A stretch of 64,000 nucleotides of DNA. Source: Talinum fruticosum (lineage: Eukaryota; Streptophyta; Magnoliopsida; Caryophyllales; Talinaceae). Location: the NCBI GenBank assembly GCA_021018815.1, contig JAITYX010000088.1, positions 930,001 to 994,000 on the forward strand. Reading direction: 5' to 3'. Shown here in pieces: positions 1-9,589 of this stretch. The notes beneath the pieces were generated by a model. The model saw only the letters and a program-made list of their open reading frames with translations, searched no databases and was not told where the DNA came from. The translations under genes were made by a program, and so were the position numbers. Position 1 is the first letter of the stretch. Each line of letters opens with the position of its first letter.

Positions 1-91
1 CCGGCCTCTCCCAAGCAGTCACCATAGTAGCAGCCGCACACCAGCATCCCTTTCGCCTCTCCTTGACTTCTCCTCTATGAATTCGAAGGTA

Positions 92-108
92 AAACCCTAA
101 ACCCTAAA
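92..108 (+). repeat. Telobox-like AAACCCT repeat
   Basis: Two adjacent AAACCCTAA-type units of the plant telomere motif lie inside the LTR-like sequence. The same motif, reversed, is at about 48901-48918 in the other copy, so it belongs to the element and is not an interstitial telomere. Confidence 0.6.
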
Positions 109-680
109 TTATCAAGTTCATTATTTATTTAAGCAATTATAGTTGTAAATTGGAGTATATGATTTAGGAATATGTTTATGGTGTGAATTCAAGGTTTGAA
201 TTGGGGAAATTTTGAATTGGTGTGAACCATTATGATTAGTAATTTGGTGGAGTAATTGTATGTGAAGGTGAATGAATACGATTTCTCTTGTAAAATTGTG
301 ATTTAGTCAATTAAATTGGGGATGTGTTGATATAGGATTGAGTAATTTGATGAATTTCATTGTATTTTGGAAATAAGACATATTGAGCAAATGAAAGGGA
401 GTATGTATGCGGTGATTGAAATTAGATAATGAGTAAGTGTAGAGGTGTGGGGAAAGATTGAGCACTAAATATACCTAATTGTGATTGTGAATGTGAATTC
501 TGTTGAGAAAATAATGCTTAGGCCTTAAAATGGTGTATGTATGGATTTTGAGCAATTTAGTAAATTGTGAAACCTTCTCATGGAAAGGCATTTGACAGAT
601 TAATTAATTACTTAACTATGGGTTTTAAATGTAGGGAAGGGAGAAGTAAGGAATAAATTAGGAATAAGTGTTTGTTTAGG

Positions 681-695
681 TATATATATATATAT
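681..695. repeat. (TA)n microsatellite
   Basis: Fifteen bases of alternating T and A. Confidence 0.9.
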
Positions 696-1133
696 GCACC
701 ATTTTCAATCCAAGTCAACTAACCAATTGAATTACATCAAAATCATTGAGTATCTAATTAGCATAATCAACTTCTTTAGTTAGTATGTATTATATTCAAT
801 ATTTGAAACGGAATTAACGCAGTGAAATTATGTAATAAAATGTAGTGTAACCGATTACGTAAGAAATATAGAAAATGAAATAAATCGTCAAAGCTTATAT
901 AAATTCAATTATTGAAACTCAAGAGAAACATTATTAACAACAAAATCCATCGAAACAGAAATGAGGCCACTTCCGTTGCCGAACACTGCTGACTCAAATT
1001 CCTATAAAAGGGGAGAAACAAATATTCTCGGTTCAGGTACGTTCATTGCCCGTACCTTTCGAAAACTCACATGTTTCATCAAATCTCAACATTTTTCATA
1101 TATACAACTAATAATGAATCATTTGCAAATCAA

Positions 1134-1439
1134 GAGTCACTCGGAAAATCTTGTAAGGAATTGTCTAAGGGACCAATTCTAGTTGAGTCTTTCTACTCGT
1201 ATTTTGTGGATTCAAAATAGTGGATTTGACTTGGTGCTTGGATTATAACTTAGTGTGGTTTTCCGCCCCGGGAGGGTTTCCACGCAACTTTCCGAGTTAG
1301 CACTTTTTTGAGTCCAATCTAGACTCGGACTCTCCTTAGAGTCGTCTCTAGCTTTGTTCTTCCATTATTTGTTTAAAATTTCTCATCACCCTATTCACCC
1401 CCTCTAGGGTGATTCGGTCTCTCTAAGAGCAAACCTTCA
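1134..1439 (+). repeat. Copia-A 5' LTR, 3' remnant
   Basis: Matches the last part of the 3' LTR (about 8560-8850), including 'gtggattcaaaatagtgg' and the terminal 'caaaccttca'. The upstream 1.2 kb of LTR, with the promoter, is missing and replaced by unrelated reversed sequence. Confidence 0.85.
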
Positions 1440-1440
1440 A

Positions 1441-1454
1441 TTGGTATTAGAGCC
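1441..1454 (+). other. Primer binding site, initiator Met-tRNA type
   Basis: 'TTGGTATTAGAGCC' starts two bases after the LTR end. Plant copia elements typically use TGGTATCAGAGC, complementary to the 3' end of initiator Met-tRNA; this copy has one transition. Confidence 0.85.
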
Positions 1455-1499
1455 TAGCCTTTCAGAAAGGATCTAAGCATCCAAAGGTTTAAAGATCAA

Positions 1500-2921
1500 A
1501 TGGCTCGGAACAATGGAAAGTTCGATGAAGGAAGATCTTCCAAGCAAACCACGAAAGTTCAAAGGATCTAACTTCGTGCACTCGGAAGAAGCTAATGAAA
1601 TGTTTCTTACTCGGATCATGATGAGGATGTCCGGAACATTATACAAGTAGGCAACTACATTCCCATGAAGACGGAAGAAACAAGACTTGTGCCCAAGACA
1701 AAGGCCGAGTTCACTATCGATGAAGCAGAGAAGTTCGGAAAGAACTTCAAGGTGATGAACATTGTGATGTGCACCATCAGCTCGGAAGAGTACAACCGAG
1801 TGTCCGCTCGTGACACAGCCAAAAAGTATGGGACACACTCGGTCAACACTTATGAAGGCACAAGCCAGGTCGGACAAGCGAAGATAAGCCAATATCTTCA
1901 CAAGTATGAAGCTGTTCATGATGGAGTCGGAAGAAAACATCACTTAGATGTTCATCCGCTTCACTAAGATCACCAATAATCTCAAATCTCTAGGTAGAAA
2001 GATTTCCCATGAGGAAATGTGTAGAAAGATTTCCCATGAGGAAATGTGTAGAAAGATGCTCAAAAGCCTACCCAAGAGAAGATGGGGTCCCAAGGTGATG
2101 AGCATTGAAGAGGCTCAAACCTGTCCTAACTCAAGCCGGACGAACTCATTGGGAAGCTACTCACCTACGAGATCCATCTAGAAGAGGAGGATGCAGAGGT
2201 CGGCACCAAAAAGAACATTGCGCTTAAAGCCTCGAAACCGAGAGAAGCAAATCCGAGTCATCGGACTCGGAAGAGGATCCCATGGCACTCATCGCTAGAG
2301 GCTTTAAGAGAATGATGACGCACAAGAGATGGGATAAGAAGCCAAGAGAAGAGTTCTATAAGAAAGACAAGAAGGATAGAAAAGGTAAGCACTCTTCCCC
2401 TTCAAAGTTATCTTTGACTAAGAACTCGGCAATTTTGAATGTGGCGAGCAAGGAACACATAGTCAAGGACTGTCCCAAGAGAAAGAGAGACAGAAAGAAG
2501 AAAAAGGCTATAATGGTCACATGGAGTGATGAAGACTCATCGGAAGATGATGAGGACTCGGATGACTTAAAATGTCCGATGGCACTCTCGACACGAAGTT
2601 GAAACAGAGTTAGACTCGGATCACTCAAACCGTGAGGAAACAAATCCTCGGGAGCTAATTGAATACTTCCTTAAATTCTCCAAAGTTGATTTAGCCAAAT
2701 ATATATTTACTTCGAAAGAAAAGTCTAATTATGATTCTTCTCGGTTTAAAGAACAACTTGAGTATGTTACTTCTAAGAGCATCTCTTTGAAAAACAAATT
2801 AGAAAAGCTGAGATTTACTCTAAGAGAACTGAAGACTAGTGCTCAATCTAATGAGGCTGAGTCCGAGTCACTCCGAAGAGAGAATGAGCAATTGAAGAAA
2901 AAGCTCAACGAGTCTCAATAA
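1500..2921 (+). pseudogene. gag: Copia-A gag, broken
   Basis: Gag forms the particle that packages element RNA. The start ATG at 1500 opens MARNNGKFDEGRSS, shared with copies B, C and F, and a frameshift follows within about 20 codons. Recognisable pieces: the capsid-like part at 1665-1967 and 1948-2181, a basic stretch and an imperfect zinc knuckle near 2440-2490 (SKEHIVKDC; the first two cysteines are lost to a shift), then an acidic run (WSDEDSSEDDEDSDD). The segment at about 2782-2921 reads as a Leu/Glu/Lys coiled coil ending in a stop. Gag with an acidic linker and coiled-coil tail fits SIRE-type copia elements. Confidence 0.85.
1994..2047 (+). repeat. 27-bp in-frame tandem duplication in gag
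   Basis: Two perfect 27-bp units, each encoding a nine-residue block around KISHEEMCR. Copies B and C have one unit at this place, so it is a private slippage event. Confidence 0.85.
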
Positions 2922-3352
2922 CTTGTTTTAAAATTTACTCAAGGTCGAAAAACCTTGATATGCTCTTAGGATCTCAATGTGTCTCCTTCAAAAAGAAGGA
3001 CTTGGTTTTAACAAAGAGGAGGAATCCAATCCCTACTCGGAGCTTTTCAAAAAGAATTCCAGAATTGTGAAGTTTCGGAAGGCCGAGCACAGGGAGGACC
3101 GAGCCCGGACCAGCTTGCAGGAGAAAACCTTATCCACCGGTTTATAAAAGAAAAACTTTTCAAAAGAAAGAGACATAGACTCGGTTCTCTAAAAGAAAGA
3201 CTTAGAAAAAGACCAAACCCAAAGTTATTCAAATCTAGGTTCCCAAGAATCTACTTCCTCGAAAAGGACCACAGTAAAGGGAGTTACTGAGTTTGTTAGA
3301 GGAAGTGAGAAAGGTTAGTTTGTTTCGACTTGCAAGTAGCTCGAGAAAAGAA

Positions 3353-3734
3353 CAAAAGGGAATTGGTACCTAGACAGTGGATGCTCATGCCACATGTCGG
3401 GAGATTCAAGACTCTTTTTTGAGTTAGAAGAATACAAGGGACGAAAAGTCATGTTTGGAGATGACAGCAAAGGCAAGATAATTGGGATAGGCAAGATTGG
3501 AAATGGAAGCAATCTAGTCAACCCAAGTATACCTTGTTAGAGGATTAAAGTACAATCCGCTCAGCATCTCTCAACTGTGTGACAAAAGTCAAGAAGTAAG
3601 ATTCACTCGGACCAACTGCTATATCTCCGATGATGCTACCAAGGAAATCAAGCTCTTAGGTAAGAGGTCGGGTAACACTTATACTATTCCTCTTTCTGAC
3701 CCGAGTCGGAATTTATCATGCTTAAAAGCATCTC
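3353..3734 (+). pseudogene. pol: Copia-A protease and pre-integrase region, broken
   Basis: Aspartic protease cleaves the Gag-Pol precursor. 'NWYLDSGCSCHMSGD' (from about 3361) contains the active-site DSG of copia proteases and the adjoining conserved C/H pattern. It runs on into 'GKIIGIGKIGNGSNL' and, after a frameshift near 3530, the SISQLC-type pre-integrase block. Homologous to 43627-43977 in copia-C, which stays open longer. Confidence 0.85.
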
Positions 3735-4990
3735 CTCATGATAATTCATGGACATGGCATCGTAGACTAGGTCATGTTAGCATGCATACCATTAAGAAAC
3801 TTGCATCTCATGGTTTAGTCGGAGGATTGCCTAATTGTGTATTTAAGAAAAAATTTCTTCAAGCATGCACAAAAGGTAAACAAGTCAGATCATCTTTGAA
3901 ATCTCTGAAAACTGTTTCCACATCCAAGGTGCTTGAAATGTTGCATATGGATTTATGTGGTAAAATCCCTATCAAGAGTCTCGGAGGTAAATCATATGTG
4001 CTTGTTATTGTTAATGACTACTCACGATTTACCTGGGTGTGTTTTGTTAAGAACAAAAATGAAGCTTTCAAAGAGTTCAACAAGCTCTGTAGGAAAATCC
4101 AAGTTGAGTCTTAGACTCGGATACGAAGAATTCGAACCGACCATGGTAGAGAGTTCGACTACTCGGAGTTTGTAGAGTTTTGTGATAAGAATAGCATCTC
4201 CCACAACTTCTCAGCACCAAAAACTCCTCAACAAAATGGAGTGGTGGAGAGAAAGAATAGAACTCTTGAAGAAATAGCAAGGACAATGATGATTGAACAC
4301 AATCTACCCTACTATTTTTGGGCTGAGGCGAGTCAACACAACAAACCGCACATTGAACGGATGCCTCATCGGACCCATCCTCAAGAAAACACCATATGAG
4401 CTCTACAAAGGGAAGAAACCCTTTGGATGTAAATGTTTCGTCCATAACAATGGTAAGGATCACCTGACCAAGTTTGATGCTAGGTTAGATGAAGATATTT
4501 TTCTTAGTTATTCATCTCATAACAAAGCATATCGTATTTTCAATAAAAGAACTAACAAAGTGGAAGAAAGCATCCATGTTGTGTTTGATGAGATTGAACA
4601 GGAAAAACCAAGTGAGTCAACATTCTCGGATCTGAAGCTCAGTAGAAATGATGATCTTGATGAAAATGAGCTCATCAAGAGTCAAATCCATGTCACTCGG
4701 AATGAAGTCACTCAAACTCAAAATGAGACGACTCAAGAGCCAGCTCACAATGTTAAAGATCAATCTGATGAACAAGATCACTTAGAACGGACTACCGAGG
4801 ATCAACCAATTCAACCTACAGATCTGGTGAACCAAAGAACCGGTAAAACTTTCAAGTATGCTTCTAGTCATCCACTAGAAAACATCATATCCGACATCAA
4901 TAGTGGGGTAAGAACTCAGTCTTCTCTTCAAAATCTATGTGCATTCACTGCATTCATATCATTAACTCGAACCCAGCAATGCAATAGAGG
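3735..4990 (+). pseudogene. pol: Copia-A integrase, broken
   Basis: Integrase joins element cDNA to the chromosome. Seen: the pre-integrase H block 'WHRRLGHVSMHTIKKLASHG' (about 3755), the cysteine pair region ending 'ACTKGKQ', the core's first Asp in 'HMDLCGKIP', the second in 'RTDHGREFD', and Glu in 'PQQNGVVERKN' (D,D35E pattern of retroviral-type integrases). The C-terminal part 'KAYRIFNKRTNKVEESIHVV' lies at about 4530-4590. Interrupted by a stop near 4112 and by frame changes. The hydrophilic spacer before reverse transcriptase (about 4600-4990) is poorly conserved between copies. Confidence 0.88.
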
Positions 4991-5002
4991 CCCTAAATGA
5001 AC

Positions 5003-5740
5003 CTCAATGGGTAGAGGCCATGCAAGAGGAACTCAATCAATTCGAAAGAAACCAAGTCTTGACTTTTACCAAACGACCTTCCGACCACCCAGTCATAGGA
5101 ACCAAATGGGTCTTCAAAAACAGACTGGATGAAGGTGGGTTGGTAGTCGAAATAAGGCTAGACTTATGGCTCAAGGTTACAATCAAGAAGAAGGGATTGA
5201 TTGTGGGGAAGCCTTTGCACTGTAGCCGAATTGAAGCTATTAGAATCTTATTGACATTTGCATCTAGCATGAATATCAAGTTATATCAAATGGATGTTAA
5301 ATGTGTTTTTCTCAATGGTTTCATTGAAGAGGCGAGTCTATGTTGAGCAAACCCCTGGATTTGAAAACTTAGAATTTCCAAATCATGTTTGCAAACCGCA
5401 AAAAGCTCTCTATGGTCTTAAACAAGCTCCTAGAGCTTGGTATGAAAGACTCGAGCAATTTCTTGGTTCAAAATGATTTTAGGAGAGGTCAGATTGACAA
5501 GATACTCTTTATAAAAACCAAAGGGAAAGACTTTCCGATTGCTCGGATATATGTTGATGACATAATTTTTGGAGTTACTATGAAATTCTATGTCGAGGAT
5601 TTTCCGAGTTAATGAGACAGGAATTTCAAATGAGTATGATGGGAGAACTCAATTTGTTCCTTGGTCTACAAATCAAGCATGACAGAGATGGAATATATGT
5701 CCATTAATCAAAGTACAGCAAGGAACTGCTACGAAGTACA
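5003..5740 (+). pseudogene. pol: Copia-A reverse transcriptase, broken
   Basis: Copies element RNA into DNA. Seen: 'WVEAMQEELNQFERNQ' (about 5010), 'GTKWVFKNRLDEGG', '[16 protein letters not shown]' with the first catalytic Asp, '[17 protein letters not shown]' (about 5400), and 'YVDDII' at 5550-5561 carrying the catalytic aspartate pair. Frameshifts near 5335 and 5475 and stops separate these blocks. Copia identity is certain from YVDD together with the 'KQAPRAWY' block. Confidence 0.9.
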
Positions 5741-6527
5741 AAATTCAAGATGCAAAGCATGCAGCAACCCCCATGAGTAGCAACGATAAAATTGGACTCG
5801 GACGAAAAAGGTAAAGCGAGAGATCGGAAACTCTATCGAGGTATGATTGGATCTTTGTTATATATTACTACAAGATGCAAAACATGCAGCAACACCTATG
5901 AGCTGCAGCATAAAACCGGACTCGGACAAGAAAGGTAAAGTAGTAGATCGAAATTCTACCGAGGTATGATTGGTTCTTTGCTCTATCTCACTTCTAGTAG
6001 GCTAGACATAATGTTTAGTGTCCGTCTCGTGTGTAAGATTTCAAGCTCATCCAAAAGAATCACATCTCACTACGGTGAAGAGAATATTCAGATATCTTGC
6101 AGGGACTCGGAATTTAGGTCTATGGTACTCCGGAGACTCAAAACCGACTCTCACCTGGATACTCGGATGCCGACTATGTTGGATACAAAGTTAATAGAAA
6201 GAGAACCTCGGGAGCCCGCGGTTCTCGGGTCAATCCCTAATTTCTTGGCACTCAAAGAAACAAAACTTAGTAGCTTTATCAACTCGCTGAAGCTGAGTAT
6301 ATTGCGGTCGGGGCATGCTGTGCTCGGATCTATGGATAAAGCAACACTTGAAAGATCTTGGACTTTCATTTAAATCTATTCCAATCAAGTGTGATAATCA
6401 AAGTGCAATCAGCATCACCGAGAATCCGAGTTCAGCACTCAAAGACTAAACATATTGAGGTCCGGTATCATTTTCCGAGAGATCATACTGAAAAGGGTAA
6501 TATTGAACTTGAATTCATTCCTACCAA
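5741..6527 (+). pseudogene. pol: Copia-A RNase H, broken, with internal duplication
   Basis: Degrades the RNA strand of the RNA:DNA hybrid. Recognisable blocks: 'MIGSLLYLTSSRLDIMFSV' (about 5966), the 'YLAGTRNLGLWYS'-type region in broken frames, and 'KTKHIEVRYHF' near 6440. The family C-terminus ('ADIFTKPL', present in B and C) is missing because sequence after about 6527 jumps to aORF sequence. Confidence 0.85.
5747..5996 (+). repeat. 125-bp tandem duplication in RNase H
   Basis: Units 5747-5871 and 5872-5996 both run from 'aagatgcaaa' through 'cgaggtatgattgg'. They have diverged by substitutions, so the duplication is not recent. Copies B and C have a single unit. Confidence 0.85.
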
Positions 6528-6575
6528 TCAGCCTAAACCCCTCCGACAACATCAGCCTAAACCCCTCCGACAACT
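6528..6575 (+). repeat. 24-bp tandem duplication at the pol/aORF deletion junction
   Basis: 'cagcctaaacccctccgaca' occurs twice with a 24-bp period exactly where RNase H sequence stops and aORF C-terminal sequence starts. Confidence 0.75.
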
Positions 6576-6745
6576 GAGTTCCGGGAGGATGAGCCTCTTG
6601 ATGACCTAGTTCGGGTCGCCCACTCGTAGCCGAGCCCATTCCGGAGATCCCGGTGTTGCCTCCGCCTCACTCAACAACATCTTCCGAGATCATATCGGCG
6701 AAGGCGCACCGCTCGTCCACCCACCTCAACTCGGACTCCTCCATC
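6576..6745 (+). pseudogene. Copia-A aORF, C-terminal remnant
   Basis: Translated in pieces, this stretch gives 'EPLDDLV' followed by 'PLPEIPVLPPPHSTTS'-like residues. This matches the C-terminal end of the extra ORF in copies C, D and E ('DEPLDDLVLGRPLGAEPLPE'). The N-terminal roughly 1.5-2 kb of that ORF and the pol C-terminus are deleted. Confidence 0.75.
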
Positions 6746-6840
6746 TTAATTTTTTTCTCTTTCTGTTTTGCAATTTTTTTTTTTGTAAAGACATCAAATC
6801 AGTATCCGCTTGATACATACTTCCTCTTTTTGTTTTTGTT

Positions 6841-6855
6841 GAAAGGCAAGGGGGA
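6841..6855 (+). other. Upstream polypurine tract
   Basis: 'gaaaggcaagggggaca' lies about 460 bp before the 3' LTR. It recurs in all copies upstream of the LTR-adjacent tract, so the family has two polypurine tracts, as reported for Sireviruses. Confidence 0.6.
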
Positions 6856-7302
6856 CAATAGTTAGAAAAATTTGTTGTCTTATTTAGGGGAGTTTCTCTA
6901 ACCCTCTTTTGTGTAAACTCTTTAGTTTAAATAATAATGCATTTCATTAATAATTGCTATCTTTCGTCCGAGTTGCACATATCTCTCGAGTTCACTACTT
7001 AAAGCAATTATTTTCGAGTTTATTATTTCGAGTTTCATGTCTTGCTCAATATTTTTCTTTCTGCTTTGATTCGACAACTCTGTCATCATTGCTCTAATAC
7101 TAAGTTATCCTTTTCTCGCTCCGATACTTTAGTACTCTTTTTATGCTATCTCGACTTATATTGCGCTAATAGAATATAAGTTTCACTTCAATTACTCTAC
7201 ACAATTCTATCACATTTTTTTCTGATTTATTCCTTGAGAAAGGATGAAAAACCAGATCTATATCATTAACAATGTTTCGTGTAAGTATGGAATGCCTTTC
7301 AC

Positions 7303-7316
7303 CAAAAAAGGGAGAT
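7303..7316 (+). other. LTR-adjacent polypurine tract, copia-A
   Basis: 'caaaaaagggagat' directly precedes the TGAAG start of the 3' LTR, the expected position of the plus-strand primer. Confidence 0.85.
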
Positions 7317-7869
7317 TGAAGACATCTTACGTATATATCATTTTGAGTTTCATTAAGGAATCGGGTATAAGACTTCATCTCTTATGAGGTTTTGATTAAA
7401 AGTCATTCTATCTCGTTTTATAAGCTTTTCCGAGTGATATAGCATCTTTTCTTAGTGATACGTAATCTATTGTATATATTCTCTTTCGACTCTAACCGAC
7501 TCGTAAAGCATACTCTTGTTTATCTTTTCACATAGAGTTTCGAGTCACTCGGACAACACTCGGATATATCACATGTTCAAACACTGGTTCTATTTTGCAT
7601 AAACTCGGCTCTCGGCTCATGATCTAAGTTTGATTGTATTATTGTGTTAATTCAACTTTCTAAGTTAGCATGCTTGGTTTGAACATTTGCAGCCTAGATC
7701 AAGTCTTTCTACTCGATGTTATTTACATGACTTGGTTTGCCTCTAGACTAACTCAGATGGAATTTGAGTATAATGAGTATTAGACTCGAAAATTTCATTT
7801 CTTTCGACTCGAGATAATTATGCACTTAATTATCTTAATTAAAATTATTATATGTGTCTAATCTTGGAT

Positions 7870-7888
7870 CAAAGTATTTTATACTTTG
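7870..7888. promoter_or_regulatory. Conserved LTR palindrome 1
   Basis: CAAAGTA-ttttaTACTTTG, with outer TTGG/CCAA pairing. The same palindrome is at 11766-11784, 21085-21103 and 36440-36458. Conservation across diverged LTRs suggests a cis-acting role, possibly like the inverted repeats described in Sirevirus LTRs. Confidence 0.6.
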
Positions 7889-7903
7889 AGAACCAAAATT
7901 GAT

Positions 7904-7958
7904 TTACTTTTGTAGGTTATTCAAACGATGCTATTATATTTTTGAATTACAAAAGTAA
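7904..7958. promoter_or_regulatory. Conserved LTR inverted repeat 2
   Basis: Arms TTACTTTTGTA (7904-7914) and TACAAAAGTAA (7948-7958), with inner arms TTCAAA and TTTGAA nested between them. Also present in the other LTRs (for example 11800-11852). Confidence 0.65.
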
Positions 7959-8263
7959 TCGGCTTCAAAACATCAAATCACCAGTAGACAAGGCTTTTTC
8001 CACCTCTAACCAAGGCCTAGACACTATGTCGGGGTTGTCTCGTTTCCAAAACTGGAAATCCGCAACACTAAGCTCAATGGTGGTTTCCACCCTACTTTTC
8101 GGACACCACTAGTGGATTGGGACTTCCAAAGAAGTCAAGAGCCGTTGCCCAACGTTCACACCTCAACGGATATTATCTTAGTGACTCGAAAAAATCAATT
8201 GCAACAGATCACAAAGGACTTCCAATTAGAAGATAGTTAGAACGGCTAATCTGCTTTGTTATC

Positions 8264-8272
8264 TATAAATAG
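8264..8272 (+). promoter_or_regulatory. LTR TATA box
   Basis: TATAAATAG followed by 'aagccaac'. The motif occurs at the same place in every LTR of the family: 12161-12169, 21478-21486, 41418-41426 and 62064-62072 on plus; 10136-10144, 36067-36075 and 40245-40253 on minus. It is the likely core promoter; transcription would start about 25-35 bp downstream. Confidence 0.75.
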
Positions 8273-8850
8273 AAGCCAACTCTCAAGACTTAAAGATTGC
8301 TGAACCAACTATCAATACACGTACTTAAGCAAAAGTCATTGTATTCATACTCAATCTTCTACTTACAACTCCAACTCGTGCTTAATATCTTTCCGAGTGG
8401 TAAGGCTTTGTAATCGGTTTACAAACACTCTTTCTTACTTTCCGAGTAAGGTCCCTTGACTCAGCTGTAAGGGTTATCTCAGCTCAATTGTCCCTAATTG
8501 TAAAGGTTACCTCGGTTAGGAAGTACTAGATCAGATTAGGTAACTTCGAGTCTAGGAAAATCATGTAAGGAATTGTCTAAGGGAGCAATTCTGGTTGAGT
8601 CTTTCTACCGTATTTTGTGGATTCAAAATAGTGGATTTGACTTGGTGCTTGGATTAGCACCGAATGTGGTTTTCTCGCCCAGGAGGGTTTCCACGTAACT
8701 TTCCGAGTTAGCACTTTTCTCGAGTCCAATCTAGACTCAAACTCTCCTCGTAGTCATCTCTAGCTTTATTCTTCCATTATTTGTTTAAAAATCCTCATCA
8801 CCCTATTCACCCCCTCGGGGTGACTCAGTCTCTCCAAGAGCAAACCTTCA

Positions 8851-9589
8851 AATCAAATTGTCGAAAATGCATTCTTATATATAAATCTAGATATAGCATA
8901 AGTACATGTACAATACATTCTGTTTGCTTTGATATACTTAAAATAGATACATGTATATATATGTCATCCCGATATATACAAGACTATTATACGATGAAGC
9001 ATTCTAATAATTTTCTATGTCAAAATAAGTGCATCTTGTCAACATGGTAAGAATATGTGCACCTACGAAATTCACCAAAGGAAATATGAGTAGCAATTTA
9101 CTTGAACAAAAAAAACAAACAAGGCAAGAGAGATGACTTGAGCAAGAAAGAAAGAGAGAGTGCAACAATAGTTAGTTAAGCATCATATTCTACTCGAGCA
9201 TCACCATGTGTATTTAGGTCACACTTGAGCAACAAAAATAAAAAGTGGAGAGCAACAGAGGGCCAGGGGAAAGACTTGGGCAGCAAAAACAAAATAAAAA
9301 GGACAGAGAACTAAAGGGATTGGGGACGAGACAGTTGAACAAGTAAAAAGAGAAAGTGCAACACATTCATGATCTCCTCCCACATGGAGATCACCAAGAA
9401 TAAAAAAGAAACTTGAGACTTGTTCAACAGCCCAAAAAAAGTTAAGAGAGAAGAAGAGGGGGAGATTCTTGAGACTTGTTCAACAACCAAAAAAAAAAAA
9501 AAGGTGAAGAGAGAAGAAGAGGGAGAGGGCCACAAACATTTGAGATTTGTTCGAAGAAAAAAACAACTCAAGAGAACAGTGAAGGTTTG
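8851..9589. other. Purine-rich low-complexity DNA, no gene seen
   Basis: AT-rich from 8851 to about 9080, then degenerate repeats of 'acttgagcaa'/'agcaacaa' and 'agagaagaagaggg'. Two units of about 65 bp containing 'gagacttgttcaaca' stand at 9413-9530. A 14-base A run sits at about 9489-9502. Short open frames here are low complexity and not supported as genes. Confidence 0.6.

Larger units (their letters stand above)
1..1133 (-). mobile_element. Truncated reversed copy of a large LTR (same family as 47137-49783)
   Basis: Read on the minus strand, this stretch matches the element at 47137-49783 over several blocks. These include the telobox region (92-108), the block around 961-1010 (matching about 48030-48080), and the block ending 'catttgcaaatcaag' (matching about 47900-47930). 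The match stops near 1133, roughly 760 bp before that family's TGTAACG terminus, where copia LTR sequence begins. It is therefore truncated at the right and cut by the window edge at the left. No coding sequence is recognisable. Assignment to a Ty3/gypsy-type solo LTR is inference from the terminal sequence of the better copy. Confidence 0.7.
1134..8850 (+). mobile_element. Copia-A: Ty1/copia LTR retrotransposon, degenerate
   Basis: Order of parts: 5' LTR remnant, Met-tRNA primer site, gag, protease, integrase, reverse transcriptase, RNase H, short aORF remnant, polypurine tract and 3' LTR ending CTTCA. Integrase before reverse transcriptase is the diagnostic copia order. The 5' LTR keeps only about its last 306 bp, so the target-site duplication cannot be tested; the 5 bp after the 3' LTR are AATCA. 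All reading frames are broken by stops and small indels, so this copy cannot act on its own. Confidence 0.93.
7317..8850 (+). repeat. Copia-A 3' LTR
   Basis: 1534 bp, TGAAG...CTTCA, with a 5-bp terminal inverted repeat. It contains a 19-bp palindrome CAAAGTATTTTATACTTTG-type hairpin (7870-7888), a second long inverted repeat (7904-7958), and a TATA box TATAAATAG at 8264-8272. This is the best reference LTR for the family in the window. Confidence 0.93.

Noticed and set aside
92..108. Interstitial telomere
   Set aside because: Only two AAACCCT-like units, and the same motif is in the related LTR at about 48901, so it is part of the element.
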